A stretch of DNA of 64,000 nucleotides, taken from the NCBI GenBank assembly GCA_027490955.1, contig JAIXXB010000042.1, positions 32,207-96,206 of the forward strand. Direction: 5' to 3'. Within the stretch, counting starts at the first letter, position 1; every line of letters begins with the position of its first letter. The stretch is from Rhodobacter sp. (GTDB lineage Bacteria; Pseudomonadota; Alphaproteobacteria; Rhodobacterales; Rhodobacteraceae). Position numbers and translations under genes: made by a program. Below, piece by piece: positions 44,218 through 54,272 of the stretch. The notes beneath the pieces were generated by a model, which had not been told where the DNA came from, searched no databases, and was given only the letters and a program-made list of their open reading frames with translations.

Positions 44218-45444
44218 TTAGGCGCGGGCGGCTGCGTTCTGATCGATCAGGTAGCGCTGCGAAAGCGGGATGGCGGCTGCGCCCAAAGATCGTGCCTCGG
44301 CGCCCACAGTGCCTTCGCGGATGGCGGGCGGGGTGATGCCTGAAAGGTCAAGCGCCGCCAAAGCAATCTGCGTGCGGCGCGTCAATTCGGCGCGCACATG
44401 GACGGGCATCCAGCCATCGATCAGCACCGCCTCGATTTCCAAGAGCGTGGCGGCGGTCAGCGCGGCCCATGCCAGCCCTTCGGCGGCCTCGTCCAGCCAT
44501 GCCGACAAAATCGCGGGCGAGACGTTCCAGTGCTGATGCTGTTCCCACAAATGGGTGCTGTCTTCGCCTGCGGCCTCCATCGCCTCGGCCAATTTCGACA
44601 TAGAGGCCGTGGCAATCAGGCGGCGCATGTCGCCTGCCGCGCTGGGCACGGGCAAGGGGCCAACCCCCGCCGCATTTCCCGTGCGGCCCAGCATCAATTG
44701 CCCGTTCAGCACCAGCCCACCGCCGATGAAATAGCCAAAGTAGAAATACAGAAAATCACGCGGGCGATCCCCTGTGCCAAAGACCAGTTCGGCCCCACAG
44801 GCCGAGGTTGCATCGTTTTGCACATAGACGGGAATGCCCGTGGCGGCGGCCAATTCGGCCTGAATATCGCGGGTGCGCCATGCGTCCAGTTCGGCCTGCG
44901 GCGCGCCGATCAGCTGCACCCAAGACCACAGTTGAAACGGCATCGCCACCCCAAGGCCCGAAATACGCGCGCCATGGCCAGCAGGCAGGGTGCGCGCCAG
45001 TGCGGGCATGGCGGCGCGCACAAAATCCACCACCCCGTCAGGGGTGGGATAGCGGTATACTTGGCGGCGCGCGGCGCGCACTTGGCCTGCAAAATCCACC
45101 AGCGCCAAATCGACCGAGCGGCGGCCAATTTTCAACCCCAGAAAATAGGCCCCATCTGCGGCCAAATACATCGGCACGGAAGGCTGACCGATTCGCCCAC
45201 GAATAGGTTCGCCCCGTTCCAAAAGCCCGTCCTGTTCCAAGCCGCGCATAATCACCGACACGGTCTGCGCCGACAGGCCCGTGATGCGCGCAATATCCGA
45301 TTTTGACAGCCCGCCCTGCGCGCGCACCAAAGACAGCACAAGCCGTTCGTTATGGTCGCGCATGCCCGATTGGTTCGACCCGCGCAGCCCAAGATCTTCG
45401 GCGGCCTGCTTATCTTGGGGTAGGTCTGCGTCCATCGTTTGCAT
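44218..45444 (-). CDS. ROK family transcriptional regulator
   Basis: The 408-residue protein has an N-terminal winged helix (HNERLVLSLVRAQGGLSKSDIARITGLSAQTVSVIMRGLEQDGLL) and a ROK sugar-sensing domain (YFLGLKIGRRSVDLALVDFAGQV, VYVQNDATSACGAELVFG, IGGGLVLNGQLMLGRTGNAAGVG). The zinc-site cysteines of ROK kinases are not evident, fitting a regulator rather than a kinase. It lies 6 bases after the FucU/RbsD gene and divergent from frcBCAK, so it is the likely fructose-responsive repressor. Confidence 0.88.
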   Translation of the reverse strand: MQTMDADLPQDKQAAEDLGLRGSNQSGMRDHNERLVLSLVRAQGGLSKSDIARITGLSAQTVSVIMRGLEQDGLLERGEPIRGRIGQPSVPMYLAADGAYFLGLKIGRRSVDLALVDFAGQVRAARRQVYRYPTPDGVVDFVRAAMPALARTLPAGHGARISGLGVAMPFQLWSWVQLIGAPQAELDAWRTRDIQAELAAATGIPVYVQNDATSACGAELVFGTGDRPRDFLYFYFGYFIGGGLVLNGQLMLGRTGNAAGVGPLPVPSAAGDMRRLIATASMSKLAEAMEAAGEDSTHLWEQHQHWNVSPAILSAWLDEAAEGLAWAALTAATLLEIEAVLIDGWMPVHVRAELTRRTQIALAALDLSGITPPAIREGTVGAEARSLGAAAIPLSQRYLIDQNAAARA

Positions 45445-45450
45445 TTTTAC

Positions 45451-45870
45451 CTAAGCGGGGGCTGTCAGCGCGGCCTTGCGCAAGATCACATTGGCATAAA
45501 GCGCAGTTTCCGATGTGGCCACAATAGCATAGGCGGCCTTCACACGCGGATATAGCGCCTCGCCCGCCAGCGGGGTCAGGGTAAAGCTTTGCCCGCAGCC
45601 CGCGCACAGCGCGTCAATTTCGGCATGGATTGCGCCTTTTTGTGCAGGATCATTCATCAGCGATGCCCGCCCTGCCGCCTCGACGGGCAGCACCGATAGC
45701 ACGGCGCGCAGCATCGGCAGCAGCATAATGCCATCCGCCCGTATCAGGCGGCGCGCATGTTCGGCGGCGGGATAGTTGCCATCCACCAGCGCAATTTCAT
45801 CGCCATGCCCCATTGCCCGCAAGGTATGCAGCAAATCTGGGCCCAAAAGGGGCGAAAGTCCGATCAACAT
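45451..45870 (-). CDS. RbsD/FucU family sugar mutarotase
   Basis: The 139-residue protein starts MLIGLSPLLGPDLLHTLRAMGHGDEIALVDGNYPA, the RbsD/FucU signature including the catalytic His and Asp region, and ends YAIVATSETALYANVILRKA. It interconverts sugar anomers, probably for the fructose (or related sugar) imported by the divergent Frc system. ATG 45870 fits the family; the frame extends 8 codons upstream. Confidence 0.88.
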   Translation of the reverse strand: MLIGLSPLLGPDLLHTLRAMGHGDEIALVDGNYPAAEHARRLIRADGIMLLPMLRAVLSVLPVEAAGRASLMNDPAQKGAIHAEIDALCAGCGQSFTLTPLAGEALYPRVKAAYAIVATSETALYANVILRKAALTAPA

Positions 45871-45936
45871 TTTCCCTGCTTTCACTGTGCACAATCGCCA
45901 TGCAGCCTGCGCAGGGAATAGGCATCTGTCAATACT

Positions 45937-45951
45937 AAATCAATCTGATTT
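45937..45951. promoter_or_regulatory. candidate ROK operator between fucU and frcB
   Basis: AAATCA-ATC-TGATTT is a perfect inverted repeat in an AT-rich patch of the 197-base divergent region. TTGACG at 45959 may be a -35 element for frcB, but the matching -10 is poor. Confidence 0.45.
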
Positions 45952-46067
45952 ATTTATCTTGACGAAAGCCAGCGAATCGGATTGTCTGCACACACCGCCC
46001 AACATGTTGTTTGGGCGCGTAGCATTCAAATGGGGCGCTTTGCCCTGATCCTTGGGAGGACCACCGA

Positions 46068-47081
46068 ATGAAACTTAAGACCCTCGCCCTGTCCAGCGCA
46101 GCGGCTTTGGCTGTGATGGCAGGCTCGGCTTCGGCTGCTGATCTGGCGTGCTTGATCACCAAAAACAACACCAACCCCTTCTTCGTGAAAATGAAAGAAG
46201 GCGCCGAGGCTGCTGCAAAAGCTGCTGGCCTTGATTTCCAAGCTTATGCTGGCGAAAAAGATGGCGACGCTGCACCACAGATCACCGCCATTGAAAACTG
46301 CGTGGCTGCTGGCGCTAAGGGCATCCTGATCACCCCATCGAACGATTCGGTTGGGCCAGCCCTGAAGGATGCGCGCGCTGCTGGCATTTTGGTTATCGCT
46401 TTGGACACCCCCTTGGCTGATGCCGAAGCACAGGACATCACCTTTGCAACCGACAACTTTGAAGCTGGCGTTCTGATCGGCAAATGGGCGGCTGCAACCA
46501 TGGGTGAAGGCGCAGCGACTGCAAAGATCGCGATGCTGAACATCAACAAAGACAACATCTCGGTTGACGTACAGCGCAACACGGGCTTCTTGACGGGCTT
46601 TGGCATCACCGTTCCTGATCTGACTGTGATGGATTCGGAAGATGACCCACGCGTCATCGGCCATGAATCGTCGGATGCAAACCCAGAAGGCGGTCTGCGC
46701 GCGATGGAAACCCTGCTGGCCAAAGACCCAGACATCAACGTGGTTTACACCATCAACGAGCCTGCTGCTGAAGGTGCCTATCAGGCGCTGAAAAACGCTG
46801 GCAAAGAAGGCCAAGCATTGATCGTGTCGGTTGACGGCGGCTGCCCTGGCGTGGCTTCGGTCAAGTCGGGCGTGATCGGCGCAACCTCGCAGCAGTACCC
46901 TCTGCTGATGGCATCCAAAGGCATCGAAGCCATCGTGGCTTTCGCCAAGGATGGCACCAAGCCAACGGTTACCGAAGGTCTGTCCTTCTTCAACACGGGT
47001 GTGAACTTGGTCACCGACAAGCCAGTGGATGGCGTGCCTTCGATCGACACCACCAAAGGCACCGAGCTGTGCTGGGGCTAA
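46068..47081 (+). CDS. frcB: fructose ABC transporter substrate-binding protein
   Basis: The 337-residue periplasmic protein has a signal peptide (LSSAAALAVMAGSASA-A) and a ribose/fructose-binding fold: LITKNNTNPFFVKMKEGAEAAAKAAG, GAKGILITPSNDS, VIALDTPL. With the following permease, ATPase and kinase it matches FrcB. The start has GGGAGGACC upstream. Its codons use many GCT, GCA and AAC triplets, unlike the GCC/GCG-heavy neighbours, consistent with very high expression. Confidence 0.88.
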   Translation: MKLKTLALSSAAALAVMAGSASAADLACLITKNNTNPFFVKMKEGAEAAAKAAGLDFQAYAGEKDGDAAPQITAIENCVAAGAKGILITPSNDSVGPALKDARAAGILVIALDTPLADAEAQDITFATDNFEAGVLIGKWAAATMGEGAATAKIAMLNINKDNISVDVQRNTGFLTGFGITVPDLTVMDSEDDPRVIGHESSDANPEGGLRAMETLLAKDPDINVVYTINEPAAEGAYQALKNAGKEGQALIVSVDGGCPGVASVKSGVIGATSQQYPLLMASKGIEAIVAFAKDGTKPTVTEGLSFFNTGVNLVTDKPVDGVPSIDTTKGTELCWG

Positions 47082-47109
47082 GCCTCGCATAACTTTGTCT
47101 TGATTATGG

Positions 47110-47137
47110 GAAGGGCGGCTTTAATGTCGCCCTTCTT
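47110..47137 (+). terminator. attenuating hairpin between frcB and frcC
   Basis: GAAGGGCG and CGCCCTTC arms with a 10-base loop, followed by TT. It probably lets frcB accumulate above frcCAK by partial termination or mRNA protection. Confidence 0.6.
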
Positions 47138-47181
47138 CATAACTGAAATGCACAATTTTACGAATGCGGGGGGATACGCCG

Positions 47182-48261
47182 ATGAGCGCGGATGACGCAC
47201 CAACCAAAACCATATCAGATTACGAAGCCACCTTGGCGCGTGCCGATGCTGCCGTGGCCAGCTTTGAAAAAGATGACAATGGGTTCATCCCCCGTCTGCG
47301 CGGTTTTCTGCGCGACTATCCCACCACGATTCCCGCCCTTGTGCTTTTGTTGTCGATCATCGCCTTTTCTATCGTGGCCCCGCGCTTTTTGGGGCTTGGC
47401 GCGTTGTCGACCATTCTAAAGCAGGTCACTGTCACGGGTTTTGTCGCCATGGCGCAAACCTTGATTATTCTGACCGCTGGTATTGATCTGTCTGTGGGCG
47501 CGATTTTGGTGCTGTCGTCGCTGATTATGGGCAATCTGGCAGTGGGCCTTGGCGTGCCTGTGGGCATTGCCATTATCATCGGTATTTTTGCAGGCGGCGT
47601 GATGGGGCTGATCAATGGCCTTCTGGTCACCAAAATGCGCCTGCCGCCCTTTATTGTGACGCTGGGCACGCTGTCGATTTTTGAATCGATCAAGCTGTGG
47701 TATTCGCAATCAGAATCCATCCGCAATGTCGATATCGAGGCGCAGGCCCCCTTCCTTTTGTGGTTTGGCCAAGGGTTTAACTTTGGCGGCGCATCGATCA
47801 GTTACGGCGGGATCGCGCTGATTATTCTGGCGGCGGTGCTGTGGTATGTGCTGAACCACACCGCATGGGGGCGGCATGTGCATGCCATTGGCGATGATCC
47901 TGATGCGGCCATGTTGTCGGGTATTCAGGTGAACCGCGTGCTGACATCGGTCTATGTTGTGGCGGGGGTGATCTGCGGGCTTGCGGCATGGGTCGCCATT
48001 GGCCGCGTTGGGTCTATTTCGCCGATCGCGTTTTCGGATGTGAACCTTGCCTCGATCACCGCTGTGGTGATTGGCGGCACCTCGCTGTTTGGCGGGCGTG
48101 GCAGCATCGTGGGCAGTGTTTTGGGGGCCATGATTGTGGGGGTGTTCATCACGGGCCTGTCGCTGGCGGGCGTGGATGACTATTGGCAAAAATTCGCGGC
48201 GGGCTGTCTTGTGATCATCGCCGTCGCGCTGGATCAATGGCTGCGGAGGGCAACACAATGA
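47182..48261 (+). CDS. frcC: fructose ABC transporter permease
   Basis: The 359-residue permease has the ribose-type BPD_transp_2 features: LIILTAGIDLSVGAILVLSSLIMG, LLVTKMRLPPFIVTLGTLSIFESIKLWYSQ, HAIGDDPDAAMLSGIQVNRV and VIGGTSLFGGRGSIVGSVLGAMIVG. About ten hydrophobic segments follow a roughly 45-residue cytoplasmic N-terminus. A G-rich ribosome-binding site supports ATG 47182 over ATG 47164. It overlaps frcA (ATGA). Confidence 0.9.
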   Translation: MSADDAPTKTISDYEATLARADAAVASFEKDDNGFIPRLRGFLRDYPTTIPALVLLLSIIAFSIVAPRFLGLGALSTILKQVTVTGFVAMAQTLIILTAGIDLSVGAILVLSSLIMGNLAVGLGVPVGIAIIIGIFAGGVMGLINGLLVTKMRLPPFIVTLGTLSIFESIKLWYSQSESIRNVDIEAQAPFLLWFGQGFNFGGASISYGGIALIILAAVLWYVLNHTAWGRHVHAIGDDPDAAMLSGIQVNRVLTSVYVVAGVICGLAAWVAIGRVGSISPIAFSDVNLASITAVVIGGTSLFGGRGSIVGSVLGAMIVGVFITGLSLAGVDDYWQKFAAGCLVIIAVALDQWLRRATQ

Positions 48262-49052
48262 CCGTTTCCACCACTGGCACCCCTATTTTGCGGGCCACAA
48301 ATTTGATGAAGCGGTATGGCACAGTTGTGGCCATGAATGGTGCGGATTTTGATCTGTATCCGGGCGAGATTGTCGCCGTGATTGGCGATAACGGCGCGGG
48401 CAAATCCACCTTGATCAAGGCGCTGTCGGGCGCAGTTGTGCCCGATCATGGCGTGATCGAATTGGACGGGCAGCCCGTGCATTTCCGCAGCCCCGAAGAT
48501 GCCCGCGCTTTGGGCATTGAAACTGTGTATCAAAACCTTGCCATGTCGCCTGCCTTGTCGATTGCTGACAACATGTTTTTGGGCCGCGAATGGCGCAAGC
48601 CTGGCATCATGGGCCGCGTGTTTCGCCAAATGGATCGCCCAAGGATGGAGCAGTTCGCCCGCGATAAGCTGTCCGAATTGGGGCTGATGACGATTCAGAA
48701 CATCAACCAAGCGGTCGAATCCCTGTCAGGTGGGCAGCGTCAGGGCGTGGCCGTGGCCCGCGCGGCGGCCTTTGGCAGCAAGGTGGTGATTTTGGACGAA
48801 CCCACCGCTGCGCTGGGGGTCAAGGAATCGCGCCGCGTGCTGGAACTGATCCGCGATGTGCGCGCCCGAGGCATTCCGATTATTCTGATCTCGCATAACA
48901 TGCCCCATGTGTTCGAGGTGGCCGATCGCATTCACATCCACCGCCTTGGCAAGCGGCTGTGCGTGATTGATCCCAAACAATATTCCATGTCCGATGCTGT
49001 GGCCTTTATGACGGGGGCCAAGGTTCCCGAAGGCGTGGCAGAGCAAGCATGA
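48258..49052 (+). CDS. frcA: fructose ABC transporter ATP-binding protein
   Basis: The 264-residue single-domain ATPase has Walker A GDNGAGKSTL, signature LSGGQRQGV and Walker B VVILDEPTAAL, then LISHNMPHVFEVADRIHI. A single domain is typical of FrcA, while ribose-type ATPases have two. The start overlaps frcC and the stop overlaps frcK (ATGA), so the three are translationally coupled. Confidence 0.92.
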   Translation: MTVSTTGTPILRATNLMKRYGTVVAMNGADFDLYPGEIVAVIGDNGAGKSTLIKALSGAVVPDHGVIELDGQPVHFRSPEDARALGIETVYQNLAMSPALSIADNMFLGREWRKPGIMGRVFRQMDRPRMEQFARDKLSELGLMTIQNINQAVESLSGGQRQGVAVARAAAFGSKVVILDEPTAALGVKESRRVLELIRDVRARGIPIILISHNMPHVFEVADRIHIHRLGKRLCVIDPKQYSMSDAVAFMTGAKVPEGVAEQA

Positions 49053-49654
49053 CCCCCGCCGCGCTGGCCGATCTGATCAAGGCCCGCGCGGCAGCCACGC
49101 AGGGGCGGTTTATTGCCGCCCTTGCTGGCCCTCCCGCCGCAGGGAAATCCACCCTTGCGGCCCAATTGGCCGCCCAGATTGGCACGGGGGCCAAAGTCGT
49201 GCCGATGGATGGCTTTCACTATGATGACGCCGTTCTGCATGCGCGCGGCGCGCGCGATCGTAAAGGCGCGCCCGATACCTTTGACGCGCAGGGCTTTTTC
49301 CACCTGCTGCGCCGCCTAAAGGCCGAGGAAGAGGTCGCCATCCCCCTGTTTGACCGCAGCCTAGAGATTTCTCGCGCTGGTGCAGATATTGTGGGGCCGC
49401 AGGACAAAATCCTGATTGTCGAAGGCAACTATCTGCTGCTGAACGAGGCCCCTTGGCCAAATGCCCTGCCGCTATATGATCTGACCATCTGGATTGATGT
49501 GCCGCAGGCAGAGCTGGTTGCGCGGCTGATGGATCGCTGGGCGGGCTATGGCAAGACTACGGCACAGGCGCAGGCGTGGATAGAGGGGAACGATCTGCCC
49601 AATATCCGCCGCGTGGTGGCAGGCAGTGGCGCGGCGGATGTGGTGCTTCGTTAG
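49049..49654 (+). CDS. frcK: P-loop kinase of the frc operon
   Basis: The 201-residue kinase has Walker [25 protein letters not shown] and [16 protein letters not shown], the phosphoribulokinase/uridine-kinase/pantothenate-kinase fold. The gene position after frcBCA matches FrcK of rhizobial fructose operons. It may phosphorylate fructose or a derivative; the substrate is not shown. Its stop shares four bases with the stop of the convergent chemoreceptor gene. Confidence 0.86.
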   Translation: MTPAALADLIKARAAATQGRFIAALAGPPAAGKSTLAAQLAAQIGTGAKVVPMDGFHYDDAVLHARGARDRKGAPDTFDAQGFFHLLRRLKAEEEVAIPLFDRSLEISRAGADIVGPQDKILIVEGNYLLLNEAPWPNALPLYDLTIWIDVPQAELVARLMDRWAGYGKTTAQAQAWIEGNDLPNIRRVVAGSGAADVVLR

Positions 49655-51333
49655 GCGGCCTTGATCGCATCCAAAAAGGCGCGCACATCGCTGTCCAATC
49701 CTTCGGCCTGCTGCGACAAAACCATCGACGCCGACAAGATTTGCTGCGTGGCCGAAGAGGTGCTTTGCGTTGACCCTTGGATATTGGTGATGTTGACGTT
49801 GATCTGCTCGACCCCCGAGGCGGCCGTGCTCATATTGCCTGCAATATTCATCGTGGCCGAGGCCTGCTGGCGCACCGCCGCCGAGATACTGGCCGAAACG
49901 CGATCCACCTCTTCCACGGACTCGCCCAGCCGCGCCAAGGCTTCGGCTGATTCTTCGGCCAATCCCTGCACCCGCACCAACTGGTCTGTGATCTTTTCTG
50001 TGGCTTCGGTGGTTTGCGCGGCCAAATTCTTGATCTCATTGGCGACCACGGAAAATCCCTTGCCTGGCTCGCCCGCGCGCACCGCTTCGATCGTGGCATT
50101 TAGCGCCAGCAGATTGATTTGATTGGCGATTCCATCAATCAACGAGGCGACCTGCCCAATAGATTGCGTGGCCTCTAGCATTTTGCCAGAGGAGTCGCGC
50201 GCAACACCTGCTTCGGCTGTGGCTTCACGGGCGATATCGGCAGATTTCGCCACTTGGCGCGAAATTTCACTGGCCGCCGCCGACATCTGCTCGACCGCCG
50301 CCGCGACGGCCTGCACATTGCCCGCCGTCTGTATCGAGGCCACCACCGCGCCCTTGGCCGCGTCATTGGTCGAATTGGCCACTTCCGTAATCGCGGTGGC
50401 CGCCTGCGACAATTCCGTTGCCGCCGAGGCCACAGAACTGACCGCGCTGGATGCTGCAATGTCAAATTGATGCACCAAATCGACAATGCGCTGCTGCTGG
50501 TCTAGTTTTTCCTGCATTTCGGCAAGCTGTTTTTGGTTTTCGGCGTTTTTCTTGGCTTCCAAACTTTGGTGGAAAGATTGGATAGATTTTGCAATCTGGC
50601 CAAACTCATCATTTTGGCCCGCCAAAGGCACCTCATAGGCGTAATTCTCTGCCTCTAGGGCGGCCACATAGGTTTTAACCGCCCGAACGGGGCCAGAGAT
50701 CGCTTTGTTCAGCGCATAGATGATAATCACAGCAAATAGAACAGATCCCGCCAGCATAATGCGGCCAAATATCACCTGATCTTTGAATATTTCCTCAGCC
50801 TCAGCCTTGGCGTTTTCGGCGCCTTGGTTATTCATTTTGATCCCTGCCAATAAGGCCCCGCTGGCATCGTTAAAGGCGGTCAACATTTTGCCATACAACA
50901 GGCCAGCGGCGGCATCATTCTGGTTTGAACGCGACAAGGTCAAAAACTCTTGATGCTGGTCTTGATAGGATTGCCATTGCGTCACAAAACTGTCCCAAAG
51001 CTGCTTTTCTTCCTTTGTAACAATCAATGTTGCATAAGATTTTTGGTTGGCCTCAATCGCGGCGTCCAAATCTGTCATCGCCTTTTCGGCAACCTCCATC
51101 ACGGCGCTGTCCGTGGTTCCCACATGTTGCAACTGCGCAATGCGAAAATCGCTGGTTTGTGTGTTCAATTCGCCCAATATTCGCACCGATGTCAGCCAAT
51201 TGTCAGCTATCATTACCGATTGATCGTTCACTTTACTGATTCCATTTGACAGGCTCAGCATGGCAAACACATTGGCCAGCACGAGAATCGCCATCGCCAA
51301 GCCAATTTTGGCTGTTATGGGAATATTTTTCAT
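49651..51333 (-). CDS. methyl-accepting chemotaxis protein
   Basis: The receptor of about 560 residues has TM1 (about 5-26), a periplasmic four-helix-bundle domain (about 27-185), TM2 ([16 protein letters not shown]), HAMP ([25 protein letters not shown]) and a signalling domain whose tip reads [26 protein letters not shown]. The C-terminus ends AFLDAIKAA with no NWETF-like CheR/CheB tether. I use ATG 51333 ([15 protein letters not shown] upstream); ATG 51354 is possible. The ligand is unknown; convergent frcK makes a sugar link tempting but unproven. Confidence 0.9.
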   Translation of the reverse strand: MKNIPITAKIGLAMAILVLANVFAMLSLSNGISKVNDQSVMIADNWLTSVRILGELNTQTSDFRIAQLQHVGTTDSAVMEVAEKAMTDLDAAIEANQKSYATLIVTKEEKQLWDSFVTQWQSYQDQHQEFLTLSRSNQNDAAAGLLYGKMLTAFNDASGALLAGIKMNNQGAENAKAEAEEIFKDQVIFGRIMLAGSVLFAVIIIYALNKAISGPVRAVKTYVAALEAENYAYEVPLAGQNDEFGQIAKSIQSFHQSLEAKKNAENQKQLAEMQEKLDQQQRIVDLVHQFDIAASSAVSSVASAATELSQAATAITEVANSTNDAAKGAVVASIQTAGNVQAVAAAVEQMSAAASEISRQVAKSADIAREATAEAGVARDSSGKMLEATQSIGQVASLIDGIANQINLLALNATIEAVRAGEPGKGFSVVANEIKNLAAQTTEATEKITDQLVRVQGLAEESAEALARLGESVEEVDRVSASISAAVRQQASATMNIAGNMSTAASGVEQINVNITNIQGSTQSTSSATQQILSASMVLSQQAEGLDSDVRAFLDAIKAA

Positions 51334-51512
51334 GCGACTGCACACCTTTTGCATGTTGATTGGCAAAAGCCTAGCCGCGCAAATGTTAAAGAATCATAAA
51401 ATCAATCATGGCTTTAGATGAAAGGGGCCAGAATTATACCTTTGTGCAGGATCACTTGTGCCAAAGTGCATATAGGGGGGATCGGCCGCCAAATCTGCGC
51501 GCGCCAAGGGGG

Positions 51513-52400
51513 TTAGGCAACGCTCTCTTTTAGCCCAAGGCGTCTTTCGCGCCAGATAATCAGCACCCCCGCCAGCACCACCAGCGCCGCGCCCGACAGC
51601 ATCGCGCCGCTGGGCACTTCGGCAAAGACCACATAGCCAATGCCCAGCGCGAATAGGATCGAGGCATATTCAAACGGCGCAACGACCGAGGCATCCGCCC
51701 AGCGATAGCTAGAGGTCAGCAAGATCTGCCCCAGCCCGCCCAACAGCCCCGCGCCCACCAGCATCACCCCATGCCACGCTGATGGCATGACCCAGCCAAA
51801 GGGCAGGCTGGCCAGCCCCAGAACGGTAGAGGTGATCGAAAAGTAAAAAACAATCGCGGGTGTCTTTTCCACCTGCACCAAGCGCCGAATGGTGATCTGC
51901 GCCAGTGCCGAAAACACCGCACCCACCAGCACCAATATCGCCCCCAGCGCCGCGCCATCGCTGGCGGCATGGCCCAGATTGGGCCACAGCACAATCACCA
52001 CCCCCGTCATGCCCAGAGCCACCATCGAATAGCGAAACAGGCGCACTTTTTCGCCCAAAATTGCTGCGGCAAAGACCACCGTCAACAGCGGCGCAGCATA
52101 GCCCAGCGCCGTGGCATCGGGCAGGGGCAAATACAACAGCCCCGCAAAGCCCAGCCCCATCGCCGTGCTGCCCATCACCCCGCGCAGCACATGGCCCCAA
52201 GGGTTGATCACGGCAAAGCCCGTGGCCAACTCGCCGCGCAGGGCCAGCCATGCCACGATAACAGGTATGGCAAAGAAACTGCGAAAGAACACCGCTTGCC
52301 CCGCGGGCACCCCCGCCGCCTTGATCAGCGAGGCCATGGTGATGAACACCACGACCGATCCAAGTTTCAGGGCAATGCCCTTTAGGGGATTTTGCAGCAT
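51513..52400 (-). CDS. EamA/DMT superfamily transporter
   Basis: The 295-residue protein has about ten hydrophobic helices in two EamA repeats (first: [42 protein letters not shown]; second starting [24 protein letters not shown]). ATG 52400 ([12 protein letters not shown]) is the start. It is divergent from adenine deaminase, 79 bases between starts, suggesting a purine or nucleobase link that the family alone cannot support. Confidence 0.85.
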   Translation of the reverse strand: MLQNPLKGIALKLGSVVVFITMASLIKAAGVPAGQAVFFRSFFAIPVIVAWLALRGELATGFAVINPWGHVLRGVMGSTAMGLGFAGLLYLPLPDATALGYAAPLLTVVFAAAILGEKVRLFRYSMVALGMTGVVIVLWPNLGHAASDGAALGAILVLVGAVFSALAQITIRRLVQVEKTPAIVFYFSITSTVLGLASLPFGWVMPSAWHGVMLVGAGLLGGLGQILLTSSYRWADASVVAPFEYASILFALGIGYVVFAEVPSGAMLSGAALVVLAGVLIIWRERRLGLKESVA

Positions 52401-52479
52401 TTTGCACCTCGTCCCCCTTCTGTCCCCATTCCCCTTTGCCCGCAACCCGCTATCATGGCCAAAAGCTAGGGAGACGCGC

Positions 52480-54186
52480 ATGAGCCATCTTAAAACCAGC
52501 ATTGAAAGCCGCATCGACCAAGGTCGCGGCATCACCCCCGCTGATATCGTTCTAAAGGGCGGGGCTGTGTTTGATCTGATCACGGGCGATGTGATGGCAT
52601 CTGATGTTGCCATCTGCGGCGATCGGATTGTGGGGGTTTTTGGCAGCTATTCAGGGCAGGTGGAAATTGACGTGTCCGGCAAAATCCTTGTGCCTGGGTT
52701 TATCGACACGCATTTGCATATCGAATCCTCGCTGGTGACCCCGTTCGAATTTGACCGCTGCGTCTCCCCGCATGGCGTGACCACCGCCATTTGCGACCCG
52801 CACGAAATTGCCAATGTCTGCGGGTTGGAAGGGATCGAATATTTCCTGAATGCCTCGGCGCGCACGCTGATGGATATTCGCGTGCAGCTTTCCTCCTGCG
52901 TGCCGTCCACCCATATGGAAACCACAGGCGCGCGGCTGGAGGCGCAGCATATCGCCCCGTTGATGAACCACCCGCGCGTCATTGGTCTGGCCGAGTTTAT
53001 GAATTATCCGGGTGTTTTGTTCAAAGATGCGGGCTGTATGGCGAAACTGAACGCCTTTGCGGGCCGCCATATCGATGGGCATGCGCCCCTTTTGCGCGGC
53101 AATGATCTGAACGGCTATATCGCCGCAGGTATCCGCACCGAACATGAGGCGACCTCTTATGACGAGGCACTGGAAAAACTGCGCAAAGGGATGCGGGTGC
53201 TGATCCGCGAAGGGTCGGTGTCCAAAGATTTGCGCGCGCTGGCGGGGCTGATTACAGAGCGCCATTCGCCCTATATCGCCTTTTGCACCGATGATCGAAA
53301 CCCGCTTGATATCGCCGAACATGGGCATTTGGATTATCTGATCCGCACCGCCATCGCGCTTGGCGCGCCGCCCTTGGCGGTGTATCGCGCGGCCAGCCTG
53401 TCTGCGGCCGAGGCATTTGGTTTGAAAGACCGCGGGTTGATCGCACCGGGCCTGCGCGCCGATATCGCCGTGCTGGATAGTTTGGAAGACTGCCGCGTGT
53501 CACAGGTGTTTGCAGGCGGGGTGCAGATCACCGATGCGGCCTTTGCTGCGCGCGACATTATCCCCCCCGTCGCGCGCCATTCTGTCATAGCGCCGCGCGT
53601 GAGCGCCCAGCACTTTCGCACGGGTGGCAATCGCGTGGACACGCCTGTGATTGGCATTATCGAAGGTAAGATCATCACCCAGCATCTGACCTTTGACATC
53701 GCCCCGCAAGATGGCGACAAACGCCCCGATCCTGCGCGCGATTTGATGAAAATCGCCGTGATCGAACGCTATGGCAAGAACGGCAATATCGCCACGGGAT
53801 TTGTGCAGGGGTTTGGCATGCAGGCAGGGGCCATTGCCAGCACTGTGTGCCACGATCATCACAATATCGCCGTGGTCGGGTCCGATTATGCCGATATGGC
53901 GCTGGCTGCGAACCGCCTTAGCGAGATTGAGGGCGGTTTTGTGGTGGTGCGCGGCGGGGTGATTTTGGCCGAACTGGCCTTGCCCGTGGCAGGGTTGATG
54001 AGCCTGAAATCCTTTGAGGAGGTGCACCGCGAATTAACCGCCCTGCGCGCTGCGGCCAAATCACTGGGCGTGGTGCTGGAAGAGCCGTTCTTGCAACTGG
54101 CCTTTTTGTGCCTGCCTGTAATTCCGCATTTGAAGATCACCGATCATGGCATGGTCGATGTCGATAAATTCGAAGTCATGCCCTAG
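52480..54186 (+). CDS. ade: adenine deaminase
   Basis: The 568-residue amidohydrolase has the metal motif [64 protein letters not shown] and the C-terminal adenine-deaminase domain ([44 protein letters not shown]). It converts adenine to hypoxanthine in purine salvage. AGGGAGA upstream supports ATG 52480. Confidence 0.94.
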   Translation: MSHLKTSIESRIDQGRGITPADIVLKGGAVFDLITGDVMASDVAICGDRIVGVFGSYSGQVEIDVSGKILVPGFIDTHLHIESSLVTPFEFDRCVSPHGVTTAICDPHEIANVCGLEGIEYFLNASARTLMDIRVQLSSCVPSTHMETTGARLEAQHIAPLMNHPRVIGLAEFMNYPGVLFKDAGCMAKLNAFAGRHIDGHAPLLRGNDLNGYIAAGIRTEHEATSYDEALEKLRKGMRVLIREGSVSKDLRALAGLITERHSPYIAFCTDDRNPLDIAEHGHLDYLIRTAIALGAPPLAVYRAASLSAAEAFGLKDRGLIAPGLRADIAVLDSLEDCRVSQVFAGGVQITDAAFAARDIIPPVARHSVIAPRVSAQHFRTGGNRVDTPVIGIIEGKIITQHLTFDIAPQDGDKRPDPARDLMKIAVIERYGKNGNIATGFVQGFGMQAGAIASTVCHDHHNIAVVGSDYADMALAANRLSEIEGGFVVVRGGVILAELALPVAGLMSLKSFEEVHRELTALRAAAKSLGVVLEEPFLQLAFLCLPVIPHLKITDHGMVDVDKFEVMP

Positions 54187-54200
54187 CGCATCGGCCAAGA

Positions 54201-54261
54201 CGGGGCGCTGCCCCGCGCGGCTGCGCCGCTGCCCCGGGATATTTGGGAAAAAGAGAAGCAG
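54201..54261 (+). repeat. dispersed hairpin repeat, copy E
   Basis: Hairpin GGGGC-GCT-GCCCC (54202-54214), a second CG hairpin (54214-54230), then GCCCCGGGATATTTGGG and AAAAAGAGAAG. It sits between the convergent ade and slt genes. Confidence 0.75.
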
Positions 54262-54272
54262 TTGGGCGGGGG

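Noticed and set aside
46026..47090. 354-codon minus-strand open frame opposite frcB
   Set aside because: It mirrors frcB exactly, has His/Arg/Cys-rich shadow composition and no family motifs.
51334..51512. Small RNA or regulatory site between the chemoreceptor and the DMT gene
   Set aside because: The stretch is AT-rich, but I found no convincing hairpin, terminator or palindrome.
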